From positions 1 through 7,196 of the forward strand of contig CAZYBG010000132.1 of assembly GCA_964645155.1 (NCBI GenBank): a stretch of DNA of 7,196 bases, read 5' to 3'. A program made the position numbers and the translations under genes. This DNA is from CAZYBG01 sp964645155 (lineage in GTDB: Bacteria; Pseudomonadota; Alphaproteobacteria; Rhodobacterales; Rhodobacteraceae). How positions within the stretch are numbered: position 1 is the stretch's first letter; each line of letters opens with the position of its first letter. Below are positions 1 through 5,079 of the stretch, in pieces. The notes below the pieces were generated by a model, which did no database searches, had not been told where the DNA came from, and saw only the letters and a program-made list of their open reading frames with translations.

Positions 1-256
1 TGCCGCCCTTCATCGCGTTGGCGGCCAGCAGGACCTCCGGCACGAACAGGATGCCGTCGCGGAAGTCGGCGCCGACGATCGTCATGCCGGCCACCAGCGC
101 CTCGGTCAGGATCCGGTAGGGCTCCCAGCCGCGGCCGAGCAGGATGTGGACGCTCTCCTCGATCTCCTCCTTGAGGCCGTCATAGAGGTCGTCGTGCATC
201 TGCAGCACGAGCTCCTCGTCGTCGAGTTCGCTCAGGATGATCTCGTCGTCGGCCAT
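1..256 (-). CDS. Corrinoid (B12-binding) protein, N-terminal part; cut by the window edge
   Basis: 85 complete codons are visible from an ATG at 256 reading leftward; the rest lies outside the window. The start MADDEIILSELDD leads into an acidic, helical segment. It then resembles the cap module of MtbC/MetH-type corrinoid proteins: the stretch around residues 45-80 has the family pattern of a helix, then AG-M-VGxxF, then LFVPEVLLAANAMKGG. The B12-ligating DxHxxG motif comes later in this family, so it cannot be checked here. A GGAG ribosome site lies about six bases before the ATG. Family members carry a methyl group on cobalamin between two methyltransferases. The Bmt-type homocysteine methyltransferase on the same strand at 1607-2614 is a natural partner, which points to split methionine synthase or betaine demethylation. 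The family call is firm; the exact methyl donor is not known. Confidence 0.85.
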   Translation of the reverse strand, partial: MADDEIILSELDDEELVLQMHDDLYDGLKEEIEESVHILLGRGWEPYRILTEALVAGMTIVGADFRDGILFVPEVLLAANAMKGG

Positions 257-280
257 CGGGCGCTCCGGGGCAAAGGGCTT

Positions 281-298
281 CGCAGGCCCCCGCCTGCG
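281..298. repeat. Perfect 7-bp inverted repeat with 4-base loop upstream of the corrinoid gene
   Basis: CGCAGGC (281-287), CCCC, then GCCTGCG (292-298). It lies in the gap between the divergent corrinoid and radical SAM genes, 25 bases before the corrinoid start. No T-run follows on either strand and no gene reads into it, so it is not an evident terminator. It could be a leader hairpin or an operator. Confidence 0.5.
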
Positions 299-325
299 TG
301 TAGTCGAAGCCTAGATGCGCCTCAA
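297..325 (-). promoter_or_regulatory. Candidate promoter of the corrinoid protein gene
   Basis: On the minus strand TTGAGG (320-325) and TACACG (297-302) are 17 bases apart. The -35 is good and the -10 is mediocre. Transcription would start near 290, inside the hairpin at 281-298, leaving a leader of about 35 bases before the ATG at 256. This is a by-eye match only. Confidence 0.35.
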
Positions 326-412
326 GCCCGCCGTCCACGCGACGGTTTGCGACAGGTGCCGCGCTGCGCGCGACACGGCCCAACATCGCGCGCGGCTGTG
401 GCTCTCGCGCAT

Positions 413-427
413 GTTCGCTTTATGTTC
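413..427 (+). promoter_or_regulatory. LexA (SOS) box of the alphaproteobacterial type
   Basis: GTTC at 413-416 and GTTC at 424-427 are separated by exactly seven bases (GCTTTAT). This matches the GTTC-N7-GTTC direct repeat known as the LexA operator in alphaproteobacteria such as Rhodobacter and Sinorhizobium. The T-rich spacer is also typical, and it stands out in this G+C-rich DNA. The box abuts a possible -10 (TATTCT, 428-433) of the radical SAM gene, so bound LexA would block RNA polymerase. Confidence 0.75.
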
Positions 428-433
428 TATTCT
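428..433 (+). promoter_or_regulatory. Candidate -10 element of the radical SAM gene
   Basis: TATTCT lies directly after the SOS box, with no good -35 at the usual distance. Transcription would start near 440, which is the preferred ATG. The ATG also lacks a Shine-Dalgarno sequence, so the message may be leaderless. The weak -35 makes this tentative. Confidence 0.4.
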
Positions 434-439
434 TGCCCG

Positions 440-1531
440 ATGCCGATGCGCCCCGATTCGACCGAGATCGACGCCGAGCGCCGCCGCGGGCGCGGTGCGG
501 CGTCGAACGCCGCCAGCCAGTTCGACCCCTATCTCCGCCTCGGGGTCGACGACGGCTGGGCGCCGGAGGAGGACCTGCCGCCGCTCAGGACCGAGGTGCG
601 CGAGGAGCGGGCGCGGCGCATCCTGACGCGCAACCAGTCGCCCGACGTGGGCTTCGACCGGTCGGTCAATCCCTATCGCGGCTGCGAGCATGGCTGCATC
701 TACTGCTTCGCGCGGCCGACCCACGCCTTCCTCGGCCTCTCGCCCGGGCTCGACTTCGAGACCCGGCTCGTCGCCCGGCCGAACGCGCCCGAGGCGCTCG
801 CCCGCGAGCTGTCGGCGCCGTCCTACCGGCCGGCGGTCATCGCGATCGGCACCAACACCGACCCCTACCAGCCGGTCGAGAGGGAGCGGCGGATCATGCG
901 CGGCCTTCTCGAGGTGCTGGCCTTGTTCCGCCACCCGGTCGGCATCGTCACCAAGGGCACGCTGATCGAGCGCGACATCGACATCCTTGCCGGCATGGCG
1001 GCCGAGGGGCTCGCGGCGGTCGGCATCAGCGTGACCACGCTCGACGCGCGGCTCGCCCGGGCGATGGAGCCGCGGGTGCCGGCGCCGGCGCGGCGGCTCG
1101 CCACGATCGAACGGCTGGCGCGGGCCGGGATCCCGGTCAAGGTCATGGCCTCGCCGATGATCCCGGCGCTGACCGACCACGAGATGGAGCGGATCCTGCA
1201 GGCGGCGCGCGATGCCGGCGCGACCTCGGCCTCGACGCTCACCGTGCGGCTGCCGCTGGAGGTGGCGCCGCTGTTCCGCGACTGGCTGGCCGAGCATGTG
1301 CCGGGACGCGCCGCCCATGTCATGGCGCGGATCCGCGAATTGCACGGCGGCCAGGACTACGATCCCGCCTGGGGCACGCGGATGACCGGCAAGGGGCCGT
1401 TCGCCCAGCTCCTGCGGCACCGCTTCAGCCTCGCCTGCCGGCGGCTCGGTCTGGCCGAGGGCGGCGCGCCGCTGCGCACCGATCTGTTCCGGGTGCCGCC
1501 GCGCAAGGGCGAGCAGCTCACCCTGTTCTGA
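440..1531 (+). CDS. PA0069-family radical SAM protein (SplB-like, COG1533), probably SOS-controlled
   Basis: 363 residues from the ATG at 440, a usual length for the family. Residues 18-30 (GRGAASN...F) and 47-66 (PPLRTEVR...ILTRN) match its conserved N-terminus. The iron-sulfur cluster motif CxxxCxxC is at C82, C86 and C89, inside NPYRGCEHGCIYC. It is followed by LSPGLDFETRL (100-110), GTNTDPYQPVER (137-148), IVTKGTLIERD (169-179) and ASPMIPALTDHE (237-248), and ends in QLTLF (359-363). The family is distantly related to spore photoproduct lyase, but its substrate is not known to me. The frame is open back to 146; however, upstream sequence is not family-like, and an ATG at 422 would lie inside the SOS box. 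ATG 440 or 446 is therefore preferred. The gene is divergent from the corrinoid gene and convergent with bmt. SOS control and clamp binding are inferences. Confidence 0.9.
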   Translation: MPMRPDSTEIDAERRRGRGAASNAASQFDPYLRLGVDDGWAPEEDLPPLRTEVREERARRILTRNQSPDVGFDRSVNPYRGCEHGCIYCFARPTHAFLGLSPGLDFETRLVARPNAPEALARELSAPSYRPAVIAIGTNTDPYQPVERERRIMRGLLEVLALFRHPVGIVTKGTLIERDIDILAGMAAEGLAAVGISVTTLDARLARAMEPRVPAPARRLATIERLARAGIPVKVMASPMIPALTDHEMERILQAARDAGATSASTLTVRLPLEVAPLFRDWLAEHVPGRAAHVMARIRELHGGQDYDPAWGTRMTGKGPFAQLLRHRFSLACRRLGLAEGGAPLRTDLFRVPPRKGEQLTLF

Positions 1532-1585
1532 GCGGCGCGGCGTGTCCGCCCGTTCGCGGTCGGCGTCCCCGGCGTCCGGCCGCCC

Positions 1586-1609
1586 GCCTCAGCCTCAGCC
1601 TCAGCCTCA
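1586..1609. repeat. Four-copy GCCTCA hexamer repeat at the 3' end of bmt
   Basis: Four perfect tandem units span 1586-1591, 1592-1597, 1598-1603 and 1604-1609. On the minus strand each unit reads TGAGGC, and the phase makes every unit supply an in-frame TGA: the bmt stop plus three spare stops. It lies in the 75-bp gap between the convergent radical SAM and bmt genes, where I see no clear terminator. Confidence 0.85.
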
Positions 1610-2614
1610 GCCCCGCCGGCGGCGGCGCTCGCGCCCCGGCACCACCTCGCCGGTGCCGTCCGAGGCCGAGGAGAAGCCGCCGGTCGCGGCGGTGATCTGG
1701 TCGAGCGTCGGGCGCGGGCCCGAGGTGCGGGTCTCGAGCGCATGGCGCATCACACGCAGGTGGTCGGGCGTCGTGCCGCAGCACCCGCCGATGATCCGGG
1801 CGCCGGCATCGCGGGCGAGGACGGCGTAGTCGGCCATCAGCGCCGGCGTTCCGTCGTAGTGGATGTGCCCGTCGTGGTACTTCGGGATGCCGGCATTGCC
1901 CTTGGCGACGATCGGCCGCTCGGTGCCCTCGGCGGCGAAGCCGAGCACGGTGCGCAGCAGGTCCGAGGCGCCTGTGCCGCAGTTGGCGCCGAAGGCGACG
2001 GGGGGGTTCGGCAGCCTCTCGACCATCTTGACCATCGCCGCCGAGGTCAGGCCCATCATCGTGCGCCCGGCGGTGTCGAAGCTCATCGTGCCGACCCACG
2101 GCATTCCGGCGCGCCCGGCGGCCTCGGCCGCGGCGCGGTACTCCTCGGCCGCCGAGATCGTCTCGACCCAGAGCACGTCGGCGCCGCCCTCCTTCAGCCC
2201 CTCGGCCTGCTCGTGGAAGATCTCCACCGCGGCGGCGTAGGAGAGCGGCCCCATCGGCTCCATGATCTCGCCGGTCGGGCCCATCGAGCCGGCGACGACC
2301 ACCGGCCGGCCGGCGCGGTCGGCCACGTCGCGGCCAAGCTCGGCGGCGATCCGGTTCACCGCCCGCACCCGGCCCTCGGCGCCGTGCAGCTTCAGCCGCG
2401 AGGCGTTGCCGCCGAAGCTGTTGGTCAGGAACAGGTCGCTGCCTGCATCGACCGCGCCCCGGTAGAGCTCGCGGATGCGGTCGGGATGCTCCTCGTTCCA
2501 CAGCTCCGGCGCGTCGCCCGACATCAGCCCCATGTTGAAGAGCGTCGTGCCGGTCGCGCCGTCGGACATCAGCCAGTCGCGCTCCGCGAGCAGCCGGGAG
2601 AGAAGATCGCGCAT
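1607..2614 (-). CDS. bmt: Bmt-type homocysteine S-methyltransferase
   Basis: 335 residues forming a single zinc-dependent Hcy-methyltransferase barrel. The N-terminal DGATGT motif is at 18-23. The zinc ligands of the family are all present: C212 in GANCGTG, and C278 and C279 in GGCCGTTP. The enzyme methylates homocysteine to methionine in the cytoplasm, using betaine or, in split methionine synthases, a methyl-corrinoid protein. The corrinoid protein at 1-256 on the same strand favours the second. From memory, a split MetH of this kind has been shown genetically in Phaeobacter. An in-frame GTG at 2635 would add seven residues; the ATG at 2614 is preferred because AAGGA lies nine bases before it. 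The C-terminus is odd: it ends GRERRRRRG right at a TGAGGC repeat, so the tail may have been reshaped by repeat slippage. Confidence 0.9.
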   Translation of the reverse strand: MRDLLSRLLAERDWLMSDGATGTTLFNMGLMSGDAPELWNEEHPDRIRELYRGAVDAGSDLFLTNSFGGNASRLKLHGAEGRVRAVNRIAAELGRDVADRAGRPVVVAGSMGPTGEIMEPMGPLSYAAAVEIFHEQAEGLKEGGADVLWVETISAAEEYRAAAEAAGRAGMPWVGTMSFDTAGRTMMGLTSAAMVKMVERLPNPPVAFGANCGTGASDLLRTVLGFAAEGTERPIVAKGNAGIPKYHDGHIHYDGTPALMADYAVLARDAGARIIGGCCGTTPDHLRVMRHALETRTSGPRPTLDQITAATGGFSSASDGTGEVVPGRERRRRRG

Positions 2615-2695
2615 CGGAAAGGATCCTTCAGCCACACCGAACGTGGCGGAAGCCGACGGCCCGCCCGGTTCCCGCTCTGTCGCATGGCGCGGGGC

Positions 2696-2759
2696 GGCGC
2701 CGCAATTCCAATCGCTGCAAGATGATGTTGAGCCGCGCGCTGGGTTGTGCAGCGGCGCC
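2696..2759. repeat. Inverted repeat in the bmt upstream region, possible structured leader
   Basis: GGCGCCGC (2696-2703) and GCGGCGCC (2752-2759) pair across 48 bases. Inside them, on the minus strand, GCTGCA and TGCAGC offer a second pairing that shares bases with the outer arm. The enclosed DNA is less G+C-rich than its surroundings. Read toward bmt, this lies about 80-145 bases before its start. I recognise no known riboswitch family and no clear promoter. Confidence 0.4.
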
Positions 2760-2762
2760 CGC

Positions 2763-2795
2763 GGGGCTTTCGGGCCCCCCCGGGGCGCCCCGGGG
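2763..2795 (-). terminator. G+C hairpins 3' of the zeta gene, possible terminator without U-tract
   Basis: Two structures follow the zeta stop on the minus strand. First comes an 18-bp perfect palindrome made only of G and C (2778-2795), four bases after the stop codon. Next is a hairpin, GGGGC-CCGAAA-GCCCC on the minus strand (2763-2778), sharing one base with the palindrome. No T-run follows, so classical intrinsic termination is not supported; it could still act as a weak terminator or a 3' stabilising structure. Confidence 0.4.
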
Positions 2796-2798
2796 CGG

Positions 2799-3113
2799 TC
2801 AGGCCTCGTTCATCAGCTGCTGCTTGGCCAGCACGGACATCTCGGCCAGCTTCCGGCGGATCTCGTCCTCGGTCGCGCGCTCGCCGAGATCGGCCCTGAG
2901 CTTGCGCACGACGTCCTCGTGGCCGGCCTCCTCGAAATCGGCCGCCACGACTTCGCGGGCATAGGCCGCCGCCTCGTCGCCCGACTTGCCGAGCAGCTCT
3001 GCCGCCCAGAGCCCGAGCAGCCGGTTGCGCCGGGCCTCGGCCTTGAACTGCATCTGCGCGTCATGCGCGAACTTGCTCTCGAATGCGTTCTCGCGGTCGT
3101 CGAAGGTGGTCAT
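2799..3113 (-). CDS. F1Fo-ATP synthase inhibitor subunit zeta (DUF1476)
   Basis: 104 residues, the same length as the Paracoccus denitrificans zeta subunit as I recall it. It starts MTTFDDRENAFESKFAHDAQ and continues with RNRLLGLWAAELLG (30-42), AREVVAADFEEAGHEDV (52-68) and a charged C-terminal helix, all family hallmarks. In alphaproteobacteria zeta binds the F1 head through its N-terminal segment and blocks ATP hydrolysis while allowing synthesis. A conserved basic/acidic N-terminus is present, so it should be active. The ATG at 3113 has only a weak GAGG-like ribosome site. The gene is divergent from purC, a neighbourhood I know from other Rhodobacteraceae, and its promoter mirrors that of purC. 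The open frame continues upstream of the ATG, but that sequence is the antisense of purC and not family-like. Confidence 0.93.
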   Translation of the reverse strand: MTTFDDRENAFESKFAHDAQMQFKAEARRNRLLGLWAAELLGKSGDEAAAYAREVVAADFEEAGHEDVVRKLRADLGERATEDEIRRKLAEMSVLAKQQLMNEA

Positions 3114-3147
3114 GACTGGCCTCGCCGGAGTTGTCGGACTTCCGCTC

Positions 3148-3176
3148 CATATGACCGCTCGGCGCCGCTGCCGCAA
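3148..3176 (-). promoter_or_regulatory. Promoter of the zeta gene
   Basis: On the minus strand TTGCGG (3171-3176) and CATATG (3148-3153) are separated by 17 bases. Transcription would start near 3141, giving a leader of about 28 bases. It has nearly the same design as the purC promoter facing the other way. Confidence 0.6.
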
Positions 3177-3220
3177 GCCCGCCGCGGCCGCAGCGGCGCC
3201 GGGCGCGCTCCTTGCGGCAG
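3168..3220. promoter_or_regulatory. 10-bp inverted repeat formed by the two divergent -35 regions
   Basis: CTGCCGCAAG (3168-3177) and CTTGCGGCAG (3211-3220) are exact reverse complements 33 bases apart. Each arm contains the -35 hexamer of one promoter plus four flanking bases (one upstream, three downstream), more symmetry than two -35 boxes need. The spacer is almost purely G+C and contains a GCGGCCGC palindrome. It may be a regulator site or simply convergent promoter sequence. Confidence 0.55.
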
Positions 3221-3240
3221 GGGGTGCCTTGGCGTATATG
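3212..3240 (+). promoter_or_regulatory. Promoter of the purC-purS-purQ operon
   Basis: TTGCGG (3212-3217) and TATATG (3235-3240) are 17 bases apart, a strong match to a housekeeping sigma promoter. Transcription would start near 3247, giving a leader of about 47 bases before the purC ATG at 3294. I see no riboswitch in that short leader. Confidence 0.65.
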
Positions 3241-3293
3241 CGCCGCAACGAATGCCGCGCCGCGATGTCCGCGCGCCGGAGCTGGGAGCGTCC

Positions 3294-4055
3294 ATGGCAC
3301 GCCGCAAGAAGATCTACGAAGGCAAGGCGAAGATTCTCTACGAAGGGCCCGAGCCGGGCACCCTGGTGCAGTACTTCAAGGACGATGCCACCGCCTTCAA
3401 CGCGCAGAAGAAGGCGACGATCGAGGGCAAGGGGGTGCTGAACAACCGGCTTTCGGAATTCTTCATGCAGGGGCTGAACGCGATCGGCGTGCCGACCCAC
3501 TTCATCAAGCGGATCAACATGCGCGAGCAGCTGATCCGCTCGGTCGAGATCATCCCGCTCGAGGTGGTGGTGCGCAACTTCGCCGCCGGCTCGATCTCCA
3601 AGCGCCTCGGCATCCCCGAGGGGCAGCCGCTGCCGCGGCCGATCATCGAGTTCTACTACAAGGACGACGCGCTCGGCGACCCGCTGGTGACCGAGGAGCA
3701 CATCATCGCCTTCGGCTGGGCCAGCCAGCAGGACATGGACGACATGGTGGCGCTGGCGCTCCGGGTGAACGACTTCCTGTCGGGCGTGATGATGGGCGTC
3801 GGCATCCGGCTCGTCGACTTCAAGATCGAGATCGGCCGGATCTGGGAGAACGACTATCCCCGCCTCGTCGTCGCCGACGAGATCAGCCCCGACAGCTGCC
3901 GGCTGTGGGACGTCAAGACCGGCGACAAGCTCGACAAGGACGTGTTCCGCCGCGACCTCGGCAACCTCGCCGAGGCCTATACCGAGGTCGCGCGGCGGCT
4001 GGGCGTGCTGCCGTCGAACGTGACGCATGCCACGAAGCCCACGCTGATCAATTAG
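3294..4055 (+). CDS. purC: Phosphoribosylaminoimidazole-succinocarboxamide synthase (SAICAR synthetase)
   Basis: 253 residues, the normal length for an alphaproteobacterial PurC. The enzyme joins CAIR and aspartate using ATP to make SAICAR in de novo purine synthesis. The N-terminal KKIYEGKAKILYEGP (5-19) is the glycine-rich ATP-binding start. Other family blocks are FKDDATAFN (28-36), KGVLNNRLSE (46-55), IPLEVVVRNFAAGS (87-100), and in the C-terminal half VDFKIEIGR and ADEISPDSCRLWD. GGGAG lies five bases before the ATG. The frame is open far upstream, but family similarity begins exactly at this ATG. It is the first gene of the operon with purS and purQ and is divergent from the zeta gene. 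I see no anomalies. Confidence 0.97.
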   Translation: MARRKKIYEGKAKILYEGPEPGTLVQYFKDDATAFNAQKKATIEGKGVLNNRLSEFFMQGLNAIGVPTHFIKRINMREQLIRSVEIIPLEVVVRNFAAGSISKRLGIPEGQPLPRPIIEFYYKDDALGDPLVTEEHIIAFGWASQQDMDDMVALALRVNDFLSGVMMGVGIRLVDFKIEIGRIWENDYPRLVVADEISPDSCRLWDVKTGDKLDKDVFRRDLGNLAEAYTEVARRLGVLPSNVTHATKPTLIN

Positions 4056-4123
4056 CTGCGCCGGGACGGCGGGGACGGGCGCGTGGTCGCCTTCCGCCGG
4101 AGCCGGAAGAAGAGGGAGCGCGC

Positions 4124-4366
4124 ATGAAGGCCCGCGTGACCGTGATGCTGAAGGACGGCGTGCTCGACCCGCAGGGCGAGGCGGTGCGCCACGCGCTCGG
4201 CACGCTCGGCTTCGGCGGGGTCGGCGCGGTGCGCCAGGGCAAGGTGATCGAGCTGGACCTGGCCGAGACCGATCCGGCCCGCGCCGAGGCCGCGGTGACG
4301 GCGATGTGCGAGAAGCTGCTGGCCAACACGGTGATCGAGCAGTTCCGCGTGGAGATCGCGCCGTGA
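4124..4366 (+). CDS. purS: FGAM synthetase subunit PurS
   Basis: 80 residues, the usual size. MKARVTVMLKDGVLDPQGEAV is the family opening, followed by LGTLGF and VRQGKVIELDL, and ends FRVEIAP. PurS is a small structural subunit that bridges PurL and PurQ in the three-part FGAM synthetase, probably helping pass ammonia between them. AGGGAG sits five bases before the ATG, a spacing identical to that of purC. Its stop codon overlaps the purQ start (GTGA at 4363-4366), which implies translational coupling and equal output of the two subunits. The 68 bases between purC and purS hold nothing I can identify. Confidence 0.95.
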   Translation: MKARVTVMLKDGVLDPQGEAVRHALGTLGFGGVGAVRQGKVIELDLAETDPARAEAAVTAMCEKLLANTVIEQFRVEIAP

Positions 4367-5031
4367 GGGCGGCGGTCATCACCTATCCCGGGTCGAACTG
4401 CGACCGCGACCTGGCGCGCGGCTTCGAGCTTGCGGGCTTTGCCGTGGCGCGGGTCTGGCACAAGGACACCGCGCTGCCCCGCGGCACCGATGTGGTCGGG
4501 GTGCCGGGCGGCTTCTCCTGGGGCGACTACCTGCGCTGCGGCGCCATCGCCGCGCGGGCGGCCATCTCCCCGGCCATCGCCGCCCATGCGGCCAGCGGCG
4601 GCTACGTGCTCGGCGTCTGCAACGGCTTCCAGGTCCTGACCGAGATGGGCCTTCTGCCCGGTGCGCTGCTGCGCAACGCGGGGTTGAAGTATGTCTGCAA
4701 GGTCGTTGATCTGAATGTGGAAACCGCCGACAGCGCCTTCACCTCCGGCTACCCGCCGGGGCAGTCCGTCGCGGTCCCGATCGCGCATCACGACGGCAAC
4801 TACACCGCCGACGGCGAAACCCTCGCGCGGCTTCGCGGCGAGGATCGGGTGGCGTTCACCTACCGGCAGAACCCCAACGGTTCGGCCGGCGACATCGCCG
4901 GCGTCCTGTCGGAGAACCGCCGCATCCTGGGGATGATGCCGCACCCCGAGCGGCGCGCCGAGGCGGCACATGGCGGGACCGATGGCGCGGCGCTCTTCGC
5001 GTCGCTGTTCGGCGCTGCGGTGCCGGCCTGA
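4363..5031 (+). CDS. purQ: FGAM synthetase glutaminase subunit PurQ
   Basis: 222 residues from a GTG that overlaps the purS stop. This start puts RAAVITYPGSNCDRD, the family N-terminus, at residue 2; longer upstream extensions run inside purS. It is a class I glutamine amidotransferase that frees ammonia from glutamine for the PurL-catalysed conversion of FGAR to FGAM. The nucleophile is C86 in LGVCNGFQVL, and the His and Glu of the triad are H194 and E196 in MMPHPERR. The oxyanion-loop stretch PGGFSWGDYLR (48-58) is intact. It is the last gene of the purine operon. PurL, its required partner, is not in the window. Confidence 0.96.
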   Translation: MRAAVITYPGSNCDRDLARGFELAGFAVARVWHKDTALPRGTDVVGVPGGFSWGDYLRCGAIAARAAISPAIAAHAASGGYVLGVCNGFQVLTEMGLLPGALLRNAGLKYVCKVVDLNVETADSAFTSGYPPGQSVAVPIAHHDGNYTADGETLARLRGEDRVAFTYRQNPNGSAGDIAGVLSENRRILGMMPHPERRAEAAHGGTDGAALFASLFGAAVPA

Positions 5032-5043
5032 CGACGGCGGCGC

Positions 5044-5072
5044 TTGAGCGGCGGGGGCCGCGGGCCTAATCT
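5044..5072 (+). promoter_or_regulatory. Promoter of the DctB-like kinase gene, probably giving a leaderless mRNA
   Basis: TTGAGC (5044-5049) and TAATCT (5067-5072) are separated by 17 bases. The expected start, about seven bases further, falls at 5079-5080, on the ATG at 5080. No Shine-Dalgarno sequence lies before that ATG, in agreement with a leaderless message. The promoter lies in the 48-bp gap after purQ, so the kinase can be expressed apart from the purine operon. Confidence 0.55.
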
Positions 5073-5079
5073 GCGACCG

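Noticed and set aside
146..439. N-terminal extension of the radical SAM protein, open back to 146
   Set aside because: The first part is antisense to the corrinoid gene and the rest covers the intergenic region and SOS box. None of it resembles the family.
311..1420. Long minus-strand frame opposite the radical SAM gene
   Set aside because: Low-complexity Arg/His/Asp-rich translation with no recognisable motif; the opposite strand carries the conserved radical SAM motifs.
1532..1606. Shared terminator between the convergent radical SAM and bmt genes
   Set aside because: Only short G+C repeats (GGCGTCC twice) and the hexamer repeat are present; no convincing stem with a T-run on either strand.
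1742..2725. Long plus-strand frame opposite bmt
   Set aside because: Translation is compositionally biased and lacks motifs, while the minus strand has all zinc-ligand motifs of the methyltransferase.
2475..3293. Open frame continuous with and upstream of purC
   Set aside because: It crosses the divergent promoters and the zeta gene antisense. PurC similarity, the ribosome site and the promoter all place the start at 3294.
5032..5066. Terminator after purQ
   Set aside because: A four-base GGCC stem with a three-base loop is too weak and lacks a T-run; the region is better explained as the kinase promoter.
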